Assembly (NCBI GenBank): GCA_963742715.1 | Contig: CAVUMR010000002.1 | Coordinates: 2,917,548-2,981,547, forward strand | Reading direction: 5' to 3' | Length of the DNA stretch: 64,000 nt | Source: CAVUMR01 sp963742715 | Lineage (GTDB): Bacteria; Actinomycetota; Actinomycetes; Mycobacteriales; Micromonosporaceae | Shown here: positions 8,322-17,481 of the stretch, piece after piece | Numbering within the stretch: position 1 is the first letter of the stretch | Layout: every line of letters begins with the position of its first letter | Program-made: the position numbers and the translations under genes | Notes under the pieces: model-generated | What the model saw: only the letters and a program-made list of their open reading frames with translations | What the model was told of the DNA's origin: nothing | Database searches by the model: none

Positions 8322-9688
8322 GACACGGCCGGGGCGACCGCGGTACGGAGTCGGTCGAGGTCCTCATCGGACAGTCCGGCCGCCGCCGCTTCGTGCAGCA
8401 CCGCCCCGACCTGCGCGTCCAGCGCCGCCTGCGCCAGTGGCCGGCCACCGCTGACCACGCAGGCGGCCCGCAGCATCCGGATCGTGCGCAGCAACGCCAG
8501 CAGTACCTCCGGATGCGTGCTGGCGTACCGGCGCAACTGGTCGAACGCGTGTCGGACGTACTCGGCGTGGTCGAGGTCCCAAGGGGTGAGCAGTACCCGG
8601 CCGGCCTCGTCGCGTACCGCCTGCGGAGGCAGCTCGGCGGACAACAGCGGCCGCATGATCGAGGAGATCCACAGGATTCCCTCGATCGCCGTGGTCGGGT
8701 CGTTGACCGCGGCGGACAGCGCCCGCAACGTGATGTCGTTGAGCTGCCGCAGGCCGAAGTCGATGTCCTGCTGCATGGTGCGACTGACCCCGACGATGAC
8801 CGCCTCGCCGACCTGTCCGGCGACCCGCTGGACGGCCGCCGGTTCGGGCCGCGGCCAGATCGTCACCAGCGGCGTCTCGGCGACCAGGTACGCGCCGACC
8901 CGGGTTTCGACCCGGACCACGCTGCCCGGGGGTACGGCTCCAGACACCGCCCGCCGGCTGATCTGCTGTACCCAGCCGCTGGCGTGCGCGAGTACCACCA
9001 GCGGTTCACCGAGCTCGGTCAGGTCGGGTGCCTCGACCGGTTCGCCCACCCGCTGGCCGATCCGCGAGCCGTACGGCAGCTCACGTACCAGCGTCAACGT
9101 CTCCGCGCTGATCCGCTGCATGATCCGGCCGACGTACTGGTTGCGGGTGAGCCGGTTGAGGTACGCGACGATGGCCAGGATCGACGCGAACGCGAGCAGT
9201 ACCGAGCCGAGCATGGTGAGCCGGGGCGCGTGGTCGGCCGCGGTGTCCACATGGGTCAGCGCCAGTACGCAGAAGGCGAACGTGGCGAGCAGCAGGCCGA
9301 CCAGCAACTGGCCGAACCGGTCCCGGCCGTAGGTCCGCAGCACCCGCGGCGAGAACTGCCCGCTGGCCAGTTGCAGCGAGATCACCAGTAGCGAGAACAC
9401 CGTTCCGGCGGTGGTGATGGTGGCGCCGGCGACCGTCGCCAGCAGGGCCACGGCGGCGTCCGGCGGCAGGCTCAGCGGACCGGTGTACCCACTGGCCGAG
9501 CGGTCCACCGCGGCCAGCCCCTGCTCCACCACCGCCGCGGCGACGAGTAGGACGGCGGGCAGGAACAGCAGGCTCTCCCGCAGCCGGTCCGACCAGGCCC
9601 GCTGGCGCAACCGCCGGACGTGCGGGTCGACGCTGTGCCCGTAGCCGAGCAGCGACTCGCTCTCGTCGTCCGTACCGGGGGCCCGCAT
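8315..9688 (-). CDS. DUF2254 predicted membrane protein
   Basis: This 457-residue protein has about four N-terminal membrane segments: 'LLFLPAVLLVAAAVVEQGL', 'AVALLATVAGATITTAGTVF', 'LLVGLLLATFAFCVLALTH' and 'LGSVLLAFASILAIVAYLN'. A long cytoplasmic region follows. The conserved 'SLLVISLQLASGQFSPRVLRTYGRDRFGQ' and 'DIDFGLRQLNDITLRALSAAVNDPTTAI' segments match the DUF2254 family. Its molecular function is not known. The gene stands alone between MMPL and TetR. Its 3' end lies in a 15-bp repeat array. Confidence 0.88.
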   Translation of the reverse strand: MRAPGTDDESESLLGYGHSVDPHVRRLRQRAWSDRLRESLLFLPAVLLVAAAVVEQGLAAVDRSASGYTGPLSLPPDAAVALLATVAGATITTAGTVFSLLVISLQLASGQFSPRVLRTYGRDRFGQLLVGLLLATFAFCVLALTHVDTAADHAPRLTMLGSVLLAFASILAIVAYLNRLTRNQYVGRIMQRISAETLTLVRELPYGSRIGQRVGEPVEAPDLTELGEPLVVLAHASGWVQQISRRAVSGAVPPGSVVRVETRVGAYLVAETPLVTIWPRPEPAAVQRVAGQVGEAVIVGVSRTMQQDIDFGLRQLNDITLRALSAAVNDPTTAIEGILWISSIMRPLLSAELPPQAVRDEAGRVLLTPWDLDHAEYVRHAFDQLRRYASTHPEVLLALLRTIRMLRAACVVSGGRPLAQAALDAQVGAVLHEAAAAGLSDEDLDRLRTAVAPAVSA

Positions 9689-9810
9689 CGCCGTACCTTA
9701 ACGGCTGCCACCGCAGGCACCGGTCACCCGCACCGGACTCGCCGTTCGGGTCTGTGCTGGTCGGCGGGGGTACGGCCGCACCCGGGAGAGCCGCGCAGGG
9801 CAGGGCCGGG

Positions 9811-10413
9811 TCAGGCGAGAATGCCGCGGAGCACTGTGTCGACGACCCGCTCGGCCAGGCCGGTGGAGTCCAGGTGCGGCGACGCGCCGACCATGTTCAT
9901 CACCACGACCGAACTGAGCACGGCCGCGGTCAGCTCGATGTCGAGGTCCGACCGCAGCTCTCCGGCGCTGATCCCGCGGCGCAGCACGGAGCGGGTCACC
10001 TCCCGCCGGCGGTCGATCAGCTCCATGTACTGGTCCCGCAGCTTGCCGCCGCGCTGCAGCTCAGGGAGCAGGCACGGCATGATCCGACGGGCCCGCGGGT
10101 CGTCGCCGCCCTCGGCGGCCAACCGCATCAGCATGACCAGGTCATCACGGACCGACTCGCCCCCGGGTACCGGAATCCCGCCCTTGAGCGAGGCGATCGC
10201 GTCGACGACCAGCGCGTCCTTGTGCGACCAGCGGCGGTAGATGGTGGCCTTGCCGACCCCGGCCTTGGCCGCGACCGCCTCGATGGACAGCGCCTCGACG
10301 GTCGTACCGTCGGCGAGCAGGTCCAGAACAGCGTCGATGATGGCTTCATCGGCCCGGGCGCTCCGCGGCCGCCCTGGCGGCCGCGGAGCGGTGGTGGTCG
10401 TCACATCACCCAT
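9811..10413 (-). CDS. TetR-family transcriptional repressor
   Basis: This 200-residue protein has an N-terminal TetR HTH ('ALSIEAVAAKAGVGKATIYRRWSHKDALVVDAI', about residues 42-75) and a helical ligand-binding C-terminus. The ATG at 10413 lies 11 bases after the stop of the MFS exporter gene, so the two form an operon with the exporter first. The palindromic and direct-repeat ACGGAAC elements ahead of the exporter (12098-12199) are the likely operator, giving autoregulated drug efflux. The inducer is unknown. Confidence 0.9.
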   Translation of the reverse strand: MGDVTTTTAPRPPGRPRSARADEAIIDAVLDLLADGTTVEALSIEAVAAKAGVGKATIYRRWSHKDALVVDAIASLKGGIPVPGGESVRDDLVMLMRLAAEGGDDPRARRIMPCLLPELQRGGKLRDQYMELIDRRREVTRSVLRRGISAGELRSDLDIELTAAVLSSVVVMNMVGASPHLDSTGLAERVVDTVLRGILA

Positions 10414-10424
10414 TGTCGGGCAAC

Positions 10425-12086
10425 CTACTGGATTTCGACCAGAGGGCCATCGGACCGGCGCGGGGCCGGTACCGGTGCGCCCGCGGGTGTGGCCAGCGCC
10501 GCCGCGTCGTCCTGCGGCGTGCCGGCCGGACCCGGCTGGCCGGGACCGTCCGGCCCCAGGTGCGGGTGCTGCAACGAGTGCCGCGGCAGCCACCGCAGTA
10601 CCGCACCCATGCCCACCAGCGCGATCAGCGCGGACAGCACAGCCGCCCAGTGCATCGCGGTGACGAAGGAGTCGTTGGCCGGTCCGAGTAGCGCGTCACC
10701 GGCCGGACCGAGCCGGGTGGCCACCGCGTACGTGGCCGCGATCGACTCCTGCGCGGCTTCCCGCGCGGGCGCGGGCAGCCCGGACAGGTGGCTGGTGATC
10801 TCAGTCCGGTACACCTGCGAAAGCAGCGATCCGATGACCGCGACGCCGAGCGCCCCGCCGACCTGGCGGATGGTGTTGCTGACCGCCGAGCCGACGCCGG
10901 CCTTCTCCCGCGGCAGCGAGGACATGATCGACTCGGTGGTCGGCGGCATCACGTTGGCCATGCCGACGCCCTGGATGAAGAACACCAGCCACAGCACCCA
11001 GATCGGGGTGTCCGCGCCGATGAACGCGAACGCACCGAGCGCGACCGCGAGCAGCAGCATGCCGACGGTGCAGACCGCCTTCGGCCCGTACTGCCGGACC
11101 AGCTTGGCGCTGCGCGGCGCGAAGATCAGCTGCGCCGCGGCGAACGGCAGGAACATCAGGCCGGTCTGCAGCGGCGAGTACCCCCGGACCAGCTGCAGGT
11201 AGAAGGCGCCGAAGAACATCACGCCCATCGCGGCGAAGAAGACCAGTCCGACCGCGCCGACAGCGGCGGCGAACCGCGGGTTGCGGAACAGCCCGACGTC
11301 CAGCGCCGGATGGTCGATGCGCCGCTCGTACCAGATGAAACCGGCCAGGATGAGCACGCCGGCCGCGGTGCTGCCCCAGACCTTCGGCGCGCCCCAGTCG
11401 CCGGACTCACCGCCGGTGATGATGCCGTACACGAGCAGGCCCAGACCGGCGATGGACAGCAGCACCCCGACCAGGTCGATCCGCCCGGGCCTGGGATCCC
11501 GCGATTCCGGTACCAGGGCCAGGATCGCGATCACGCCGACCAGTACGACCGGCACGTTGACCAGGAAGACCGAGCCCCACCAGAAGTGCTCGAGCAGCGC
11601 GCCGCCGGCGACCGGTCCGATCGCGACGGCGAGACCCACCGCGCCGGCCCACACGCCGATGGCGGTGGCCCGCTCCCGCGGGTCGAAGACGTTGGAGATG
11701 ATCGACAGGGTGGCCGGCATGATCGCCGCGCCGCCGAGCCCCATCAGGGCGCGGGCCGCGATCAGCTGGCCGGGATCGTGCGCGTACGCCGAGGCCAGCG
11801 ACGCGAGGCCGAACAGCAGCATGCCGATCAGCAGCATGCGCTTGCGACCGATCCGGTCACCCAGGATGCCGGCGGTGAACAGCAGGCCGGCGAAGACGAG
11901 GGTGTACGAGTTGATGGCCCATTCGAGCTCACTCTGGCTCGCGCCCAGGCCATGGCGCGGGTCGGCGATGGTCTTCAACGCCACGTTCAGGATCGTGTTG
12001 TCCAGGACCACCACGAGCAGGGAGACGACCATGACGCCGAGGATCGTCCAGCGCCGTGGATGTCCGGTGTCTGCTGAGGCAGGCAA
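10425..12086 (-). CDS. MFS drug:H+ antiporter, DHA2 (14-TM) family
   Basis: This exporter of about 553 residues has the DHA2 opening 'MVVSLLVVVLDNTILNVAL', motif A as 'GDRIGRKRMLLIG' and motif C-like 'GPVAGGALLEHFWWGSVFLVNVP'. About 14 TMs and a disordered Pro/Ala-rich tail of some 50 residues follow. No ATG fits the start. I chose the TTG at 12086 because GGAGG lies just upstream and 'PASADTGHPRRWTILGVM' leads directly into TM1. The operator array sits immediately 5' of this start, and the TetR gene follows 11 bases downstream. Likely role: efflux of a hydrophobic toxic compound at the cost of protons. Confidence 0.9.
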   Translation of the reverse strand: MPASADTGHPRRWTILGVMVVSLLVVVLDNTILNVALKTIADPRHGLGASQSELEWAINSYTLVFAGLLFTAGILGDRIGRKRMLLIGMLLFGLASLASAYAHDPGQLIAARALMGLGGAAIMPATLSIISNVFDPRERATAIGVWAGAVGLAVAIGPVAGGALLEHFWWGSVFLVNVPVVLVGVIAILALVPESRDPRPGRIDLVGVLLSIAGLGLLVYGIITGGESGDWGAPKVWGSTAAGVLILAGFIWYERRIDHPALDVGLFRNPRFAAAVGAVGLVFFAAMGVMFFGAFYLQLVRGYSPLQTGLMFLPFAAAQLIFAPRSAKLVRQYGPKAVCTVGMLLLAVALGAFAFIGADTPIWVLWLVFFIQGVGMANVMPPTTESIMSSLPREKAGVGSAVSNTIRQVGGALGVAVIGSLLSQVYRTEITSHLSGLPAPAREAAQESIAATYAVATRLGPAGDALLGPANDSFVTAMHWAAVLSALIALVGMGAVLRWLPRHSLQHPHLGPDGPGQPGPAGTPQDDAAALATPAGAPVPAPRRSDGPLVEIQ

Positions 12087-12097
12087 TGTTCCTCCGG

Positions 12098-12199
12098 TTG
12101 ATACGGAACGGTGTTGATGCGGAACGGTATTGATACGGAACGGTCCCGTAAACAAACGAGAGTCTAGCCACGCCTGCTTCCGAAACGGAACCGTTCCGT
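12098..12199. promoter_or_regulatory. TetR operator region: three 16-bp direct repeats plus a perfect palindrome
   Basis: Three direct repeats of TTGATACGGAACGGTG (12098-12113, 12114-12129, 12130-12145; one to two changes) each carry the half-site ACGGAAC. About 40 bases further upstream lies the perfect inverted repeat ACGGAACCGTTCCGT (12185-12199). The shared half-site strongly suggests binding by the co-encoded TetR protein. The proximal repeats would overlap the 5' leader of the exporter gene, and the distal palindrome the promoter. Confidence 0.72.
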
Positions 12200-12294
12200 A
12201 TCGCACGTCACACCAGGTCAGAGCCTTCCTGACCGAACGGTCAGCGATGAACGGCCGAACGGCCCCCCGACCGTCGGAGCCAGAACCGTCCGCG

Positions 12295-12975
12295 TCAGCG
12301 GCGGATCGCGACGTACCGGATGCCGGTCGCCTGGATGTTGCCGTCCTCGATCGCGGCCAGCTCGTCCGCCTCGGTCATCTCCGCGAGGTGCGGATGGAAG
12401 TGCGGGCCGAACTCGTACAACCGGCGGTCGAATCCGGCGTCCAGCGCCGCGATGACCTGCTCGCCGGGGTGCATGCCGTCCTCGGCGGCCCAGGCGTGCA
12501 GGTACTGCTCCCACGGCTGGCCGGACTCCATCCACTGCTCCCGCTGCCAGTGCAGCCAGCCGGGATGCTCCTCGTCCTCCGGCAACCCGACCCGGGCGAA
12601 GCACCAGCGCGCGGTCGCCGCGTCCATCCGCTCCCACGCCCACTCGAGCACGACCAGCGTGCCACCGGGCAGCAGCGCCTGCTCGATCCGCTCCCGTACC
12701 TTCGCCAGGTCCGCGACGTGGTGCAGCGAAGCGCTGGCGATCACCGCGTGTACCGGCTCGTCCGGTTCGTACTCCTCGATCGGTACCTGACGGAACTCCG
12801 GCCCCTCCGGCGCCTCCGGATCCACCCCCAGCGCCTGATATCCGGCCGCGTTCAGCGTCGGTACGAACCCGCCCCGGCTGCCGCAGCCGATCTCCAGCAC
12901 CCGCGCCGGTGGCGCCGGCAGGTGCGGCTGCACGAACGCCAGCGCCGTGGCCAGCCGTTCCTCGGTCGCGTCCAC
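12295..12975 (-). CDS. Class I SAM-dependent methyltransferase
   Basis: This 226-residue protein has the SAM-binding motif I 'VLEIGCGSRGGFVPTL' (about residues 25-40), the acidic strand-2 end 'ALGVDPEAPEGPEF', and 'VIASASLHHVADLAKVRERIEQALLPGGTLVVLEWAWERMD', typical of the 11/UbiE-like fold. The GTG at 12975 has a G-rich ribosome site just ahead of it. The substrate is not evident: a Trp-rich C-terminal half ('GWLHWQREQWMESGQPWEQY') lies over the acceptor site. It appears to be a single gene. Confidence 0.85.
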   Translation of the reverse strand: MDATEERLATALAFVQPHLPAPPARVLEIGCGSRGGFVPTLNAAGYQALGVDPEAPEGPEFRQVPIEEYEPDEPVHAVIASASLHHVADLAKVRERIEQALLPGGTLVVLEWAWERMDAATARWCFARVGLPEDEEHPGWLHWQREQWMESGQPWEQYLHAWAAEDGMHPGEQVIAALDAGFDRRLYEFGPHFHPHLAEMTEADELAAIEDGNIQATGIRYVAIRR

Positions 12976-13093
12976 CCGTCCCCCCTTGTCTGGGCACGGT
13001 GCTCGACGTGCACTTACCGGCCCGTCGCCCATGGTGCTACGCGACGGGCCGGTACGTGGACGCGGCCCGCCGGACGGGAGCGCCTTCGACTAC

Positions 13094-13130
13094 CTACGGC
13101 AGCGGACTGCTGTCTACGGCAGCGGACTGC
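13094..13130 (-). repeat. 17-bp perfect duplication carrying the stop codon
   Basis: CTACGGCAGCGGACTGC occurs at 13094-13110 and again at 13114-13130. The second copy contains the TAG stop (13114-13116) of the minus-strand glycosidase-like gene. The first copy repeats it 20 bases further on, in another frame. Confidence 0.8.
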
Positions 13131-14145
13131 GCGGCTGGTTCACGTACGGATCGCTGCCGGCCACCCGTACCGCCTCGGTGATGACCGGGTCGGTGTCGAT
13201 GTTGTACCGGCAGTTGCCGAGGATGTCCCACTTCTGTACGGCCTTGATGTGCGGGAAGTTCGTCCTCAACGCGGTCGGGATGCCCTTGTACCAGTTGGCC
13301 GTCACGTTCGGATCCGGCGTGTTGTACGTCGCGCCGTACTCGCTGATCATGATCGGCTTGGTCGCGTCGATGCCGCCGGCGGCACCCGTGGTGTGCAGCC
13401 AGTTGTACATCGGGGTCACGTTCTTCTTGAACGACGCGGCGGTACCGAGCACCGGATGGGTACCGCAGCCCACCTCGGTGTACGCCTCCCAGCTGATCCA
13501 GTCGACCACGTCGTTGCCGGGGTACAGCGCGAGCAGCCGGTTGAAGTTCGACTTCCAGCCGGTGGTGACCCACATCCACACGGTGTTGGTGGCACCGGCC
13601 GCGAGGAACAGGTCGTGTACGTGCCGGAACGCCGCGACGAACTGCGCCGGGGTACCGCGTACCGCCTTCTTGGCCGCGTCCGGCTCGTGGTCGAAGTTGA
13701 TGAACACCTGCTTGTGCAGGCTGGCGATGCCCTGCGCCTGTACCCGGATCTTGGCGTCGGCCACCCCGTTGGCGACCTGGGCCCAGGAGTACTTCGTGGT
13801 CTCCAGGTTCACGTGCAGCATCCGACCCTCGGCGACGGCCTGCCGTTCGCCCGCGTTGGGCATGGTGTCGCCGATGATGTGGAACTCGTAGTACGTGTCG
13901 AACTTGCGCCCCATCTCGCCTTCCAGGTGCGCGAGCTGGGCGTACGACTGCGGCCGGGTGGCGATCCCCCACCAGGCACCGCAGCTCGGTACGAGCTTGG
14001 CGCTGATCAGCCCGCACGGTTCGGCGGCCGCGGCCTGCGGCGCGGTGGTGGACGCGGCCACCGGCGGTACCGAGCCGAGGCCGAGCGCGACCAGGATGGC
14101 GGCGACAGCCGGAATCACGATGGTTCGAAGCCTGCGGCGCAACAT
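13114..14145 (-). CDS. Secreted GH26-like glycoside hydrolase
   Basis: This 343-residue precursor begins 'MLRRRLRTIVIPAVAAILVALGLG', a Sec signal peptide with likely cleavage after the Ala-rich stretch near residue 40. The mature part shows features of a (beta/alpha)8 glycosidase of the GH26/clan-A kind: an acid/base-like Glu in 'VFINFDHEPD', 'VWMWVTTGWKSN', and a nucleophile-like Glu in 'PIMISEYGAT'. It probably acts outside the cell on a beta-linked polysaccharide. The ATG at 14145 follows a GGGAAGG site. Family assignment is by fold pattern, and the substrate is uncertain. The stop codon sits in a small duplication. Confidence 0.72.
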   Translation of the reverse strand: MLRRRLRTIVIPAVAAILVALGLGSVPPVAASTTAPQAAAAEPCGLISAKLVPSCGAWWGIATRPQSYAQLAHLEGEMGRKFDTYYEFHIIGDTMPNAGERQAVAEGRMLHVNLETTKYSWAQVANGVADAKIRVQAQGIASLHKQVFINFDHEPDAAKKAVRGTPAQFVAAFRHVHDLFLAAGATNTVWMWVTTGWKSNFNRLLALYPGNDVVDWISWEAYTEVGCGTHPVLGTAASFKKNVTPMYNWLHTTGAAGGIDATKPIMISEYGATYNTPDPNVTANWYKGIPTALRTNFPHIKAVQKWDILGNCRYNIDTDPVITEAVRVAGSDPYVNQPRSPLP

Positions 14146-14460
14146 CCGACGACCTTCCCGAAGGGGTACGGGTGCCGGTGGCGAGAGCAGAACCGCCACC
14201 GGTGCGGTCATCGTGTCCAGGACGATCACCCTGCGCGATCAAGCGATCGGTCAGCCGGCGTCAACCGATCGACCGGCACCGATCCACTTTGCGGCGCCCT
14301 TTCATCCTGGTACGGGTCGATGAATCCGGTCGAAACCGGTACAGCTCTGCCGGCCTGAACGGATCGTCGGTATGCCGACAATTTCCCGGGCCTGCGGGTG
14401 GGTGCGCCCTGCGTAGCCACTCGAGGTAGTCGGGAGCGGGCGGGCACCTGTCCCGTGCGT

Positions 14461-14527
14461 GCGCATACCCGGCAGGGGGTCGCGCGCATACCGGGTAGGG
14501 GGTCGCGCGCATACCCGGTAGGGGTAT
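14461..14527 (+). promoter_or_regulatory. Triplicated CsoR operator upstream of csoR
   Basis: A 23-bp unit starting GCGCATACC repeats three times (from 14461, 14484 and 14507). The gene-proximal copy contains the perfect inverted repeat ATACCCGGTAGGGGTAT (14511-14527), which matches the known CsoR operator style (ATACCC / GGGTAT arms). The two distal copies keep the ATACC-N-AGGGGGT core less perfectly. Copper-free CsoR would bind here to repress csoR-copZ-copA. Confidence 0.8.
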
Positions 14528-14550
14528 AGTCGGGTAGCGAGGGAGGTGCG

Positions 14551-14832
14551 GTGACCGGATACATCGACAACAAGGAGGCCGTGCTCAAGCGGCTCCGCCG
14601 GATCGAGGGTCAGGTCCGCGGGCTGCACCGCATGGTCGAGAGCGACACGTACTGCATCGACGTACTGACCCAGGTGTCCGCCGCGACCAAGGCGCTGCAG
14701 GCGGTGGCGCTGGAGTTGCTGGAGGACCACCTGTCGCACTGTGTCGCCGATGCCGTCCGGCAGGGCGGCGCCGAGGCGGACGCGAAGGTACGCGAGGCGT
14801 CCGACGCGATCGGCCGGCTGGTCCGCTCCTGA
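14551..14832 (+). CDS. csoR: Copper-sensing repressor CsoR
   Basis: This 93-residue all-helical DUF156-family repressor has the Cu(I) ligand set in register with mycobacterial CsoR: Cys35 ('TYCIDVL'), His60 and Cys64 ('LEDHLSHCV'). The Arg-rich helix 'VLKRLRRIEGQVRGLHRM' is the DNA-binding surface. The start is a GTG at 14551 behind GGGAGGTG. It is the first gene of the copper operon and has its own triplicated operator upstream. Known mechanism: Cu(I) binding releases DNA and induces copper efflux. Confidence 0.95.
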   Translation: MTGYIDNKEAVLKRLRRIEGQVRGLHRMVESDTYCIDVLTQVSAATKALQAVALELLEDHLSHCVADAVRQGGAEADAKVREASDAIGRLVRS

Positions 14833-14959
14833 CCGGCGCCCGCGCCGCCCGCGCGCTCGCAGCGAAGACCCGTAGCCGGCGCCCGCGCCACCGCGGACAA
14901 CACGACCGACGACCCGCAACGGCCCCGCCCGGGCCGACAGCCAGAGGAGGACCAGCTCG

Positions 14960-15184
14960 ATGGCAACCGGCACCTACACCGTTTCCGGGATGACCTGCGG
15001 GCACTGCGTGACCGCGGTGACCGAGGAGCTCTCGAACCTGCCCGGCGTGACCGCGGTCGTGGTCGACCTGGTCGCCGGTGGCGACTCGACGGTGACCGTA
15101 GACAGCCAGGCCCCACTGGAGCCGGCCGCCGTCCGGGACGCGGTGGACGAGGCGGGCTACGTCCTGGTGCAGCCGTCGCCATGA
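14960..15184 (+). CDS. copZ: Copper chaperone, heavy-metal-associated domain
   Basis: This single HMA domain of 74 residues has the metal-binding loop 'GMTCGHC' (Cys13 and Cys16 of 'TVSGMTCGHCVTAV') and the beta-alpha-beta-beta-alpha-beta layout ending in 'AVDEAGYVLV'. It would carry Cu(I) to CopA. AGGAGGA stands ahead of the ATG. The stop overlaps the copA ATG (ATGA at 15181-15184), so translation is coupled. Confidence 0.93.
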   Translation: MATGTYTVSGMTCGHCVTAVTEELSNLPGVTAVVVDLVAGGDSTVTVDSQAPLEPAAVRDAVDEAGYVLVQPSP

Positions 15185-17481
15185 CCGAACGAACCGGTAC
15201 CGGGTCGCCAGCCACCGCGCCGGCCGTCGACCCCGGCGGCACGGTCGCGGTGGAGTTGCGGATCGGCGGCATGACCTGCGCGTCCTGTGCCGCCCGGATC
15301 GAGAAGAAGCTCAACCGGATGCCCGGGGTCGCGGCGAGCGTCAACTACGCCACCGAGACCGCGCACGTCGTACTCCCCCACGACCTGACCGCCGACGACG
15401 CCATCGCCACCGTCGAGGCGACCGGGTACACCGCGGTTCGACCCGCACCGCCGGTGGACGAGCCGGCCGCGGCCACTGACGACGAGACCGCGCCGCTGCG
15501 GCAGCGGCTGGTCGTCTCCGCCGTACTGGCCGCGCCGGTACTGCTGCTGGCGATGGTCCGCCCGCTGCAGTTCGACAACTGGCAGTGGCTCTCCCTCACC
15601 CTTGCCGCACCGGTGGCGGTCTGGGGCGCCTGGCCGTTCCACCGGGCCGCCTGGGTCAACCTGCGCCATCGCGCGGCCACCATGGACACGCTGATCAGCG
15701 TCGGGGTGCTCGCCGCGTTCGGTTGGTCGGTGTACGCGCTGTTCCTCGGCGACGCCGGCATGACCGGCACCCGGATGAGCTTCTCGCTGGTACCGAGCCG
15801 GACCGGTGGCCAGGACCTGTATCTCGAGGTCGCCGCCGTGGTGACCGTGCTGATCCTGGCCGGGCGGTACTTCGAGGCCCGGGCCAAGCGCCGGTCCGGT
15901 GCCGCGCTGCGCGCGCTGCTCGAGCTGGGCGCCAAGGACGTGGCGGTGCTGCGCAACGGTCGGGAGGAGCGGGTACCGGTCGAGCGGCTCGCGGTCGGCG
16001 ACGAGTTCGTCGTACGACCCGGCGAGAAGATCGCCACCGACGGCCGGGTGGTCGACGGCTCCTCCGCGGTCGACACCAGCCTGCTGACCGGGGAGCCGGT
16101 ACCGGTCGAGGTCGGACCTGGCGACCTAGTGGTCGGCGCCACCGTGAACGCCGGCGGGCGGCTGGTGGTACGCGCCACCCAGATCGGCACCGACACGCAA
16201 CTCGCGCAGATGGCGCGGTTGGTGACCGAGGCGCAGTCCGGGAAGGCACCGGTACAACGGCTCGCCGACCGGATCTCCGCGGTGTTCGTACCGGTGGTCA
16301 TCCTGCTCGCGATCGCCACCCTCGCCGGCTGGCTGCTCACCGGCGCGGGGCTCGAAGCGGCGTTCACCGCGGCCGTGGCCGTACTCATCATCGCCTGCCC
16401 GTGTGCCCTCGGCCTGGCCACGCCGACGGCGCTGCTGGTGGGCACCGGCCGGGGCGCGCAGTTGGGCGTGCTCATCAAGGGACCGCAGATTCTCGAGTCG
16501 ACCCGCCGGGTGGACACGATCGTGCTGGACAAGACCGGCACGGTGACCAGCGGCCGGATGCGGTTGGTCGAGGTGGTACCCGCGGACGGGGTGGACCCGG
16601 ACGAGCTGCTGCGGCTGGCCGGCGCGGTGGAGCACGCCGCCGAGCACCCGATCGCCCGGGCGGTCGCCGACGGCGCGACCGAACGGCTCGGCGCCGACCT
16701 GCCCCCGGTCACCGACTTCACCGCCACCCGCGGCCTCGGCGTACACGGCACAGTGGACGGACACGCGGTGGTCGCCGGCCGGGCCTCCTGGCTGGCCGAG
16801 GAGTGGACGCTGCCGCTGGACGAGCGGCTCGCCGCCGCCCGGGACCGGGCCGAGTCGTCCGGGCGTACCGCGATCGCGGTCGGCTGGGACGGCGCGGTCG
16901 GCGGGCTGCTGGTGATCGCCGACACGGTACGACCGACCAGCGCGCTGGCGATCGCCGAACTGCGCCAGCTCGGACTGCGCCCGGTGCTGCTGACCGGCGA
17001 CAACGCCCGGGCGGCCGGCGCGATCGCGGCCGAGGTGGGCATCGGTGGCGCCGCCGACAGCGCGGCTGGAGACGTCATCGCCGAAGTGCTGCCGGCCGGC
17101 AAGGTCGAGGTGGTACGCCGGTTGCAGGCCGACGGCCGGGTGGTGGCCATGGTGGGCGACGGGGTGAACGACGCCGCCGCGCTGGCACAGGCCGACCTCG
17201 GCATCGCGATGGGCACCGGCACCGACGTGGCGATCGAGGCGAGTGACCTCACCCTGGTACGCGACGACCTGCGCGCGACCGTCGACGCGATCCGGCTCTC
17301 CCGCCGTACCCTCGCGGTCATCAAGGGCAACCTGTTCTGGGCCTTCGCGTACAACGTGGCAGCCCTGCCGCTGGCCGCCGCCGGGCTGTTAAGTCCGTTG
17401 ATCGCCGGCGCCGCCATGGCCCTATCGTCTGTCTTCGTGGTGACCAACAGCCTGCGCCTGCGCCGTTTCCGCGCCTCGTGA
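15181..17481 (+). CDS. copA: Copper-exporting P1B-type ATPase CopA
   Basis: This 766-residue protein has one N-terminal HMA domain with 'GGMTCASC' (Cys33, Cys36) and membrane segments with the transport motif CPC (residues 406-408 in 'IIACPCALGLATPTAL'). The phosphorylation site is 'DKTGTVTSG' (Asp about 450). The nucleotide-domain His-Pro pair ('EHAAEHPIA') and the hinge 'MVGDGVNDAAALAQADLGIAMG' are also present. Together these define a Cu(I) efflux ATPase. The start overlaps copZ by 4 bases, and its stop overlaps the GTG of an MFS gene (GTGA at 17478-17481), so the whole operon is translationally coupled. Confidence 0.96.
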   Translation: MTERTGTGSPATAPAVDPGGTVAVELRIGGMTCASCAARIEKKLNRMPGVAASVNYATETAHVVLPHDLTADDAIATVEATGYTAVRPAPPVDEPAAATDDETAPLRQRLVVSAVLAAPVLLLAMVRPLQFDNWQWLSLTLAAPVAVWGAWPFHRAAWVNLRHRAATMDTLISVGVLAAFGWSVYALFLGDAGMTGTRMSFSLVPSRTGGQDLYLEVAAVVTVLILAGRYFEARAKRRSGAALRALLELGAKDVAVLRNGREERVPVERLAVGDEFVVRPGEKIATDGRVVDGSSAVDTSLLTGEPVPVEVGPGDLVVGATVNAGGRLVVRATQIGTDTQLAQMARLVTEAQSGKAPVQRLADRISAVFVPVVILLAIATLAGWLLTGAGLEAAFTAAVAVLIIACPCALGLATPTALLVGTGRGAQLGVLIKGPQILESTRRVDTIVLDKTGTVTSGRMRLVEVVPADGVDPDELLRLAGAVEHAAEHPIARAVADGATERLGADLPPVTDFTATRGLGVHGTVDGHAVVAGRASWLAEEWTLPLDERLAAARDRAESSGRTAIAVGWDGAVGGLLVIADTVRPTSALAIAELRQLGLRPVLLTGDNARAAGAIAAEVGIGGAADSAAGDVIAEVLPAGKVEVVRRLQADGRVVAMVGDGVNDAAALAQADLGIAMGTGTDVAIEASDLTLVRDDLRATVDAIRLSRRTLAVIKGNLFWAFAYNVAALPLAAAGLLSPLIAGAAMALSSVFVVTNSLRLRRFRAS

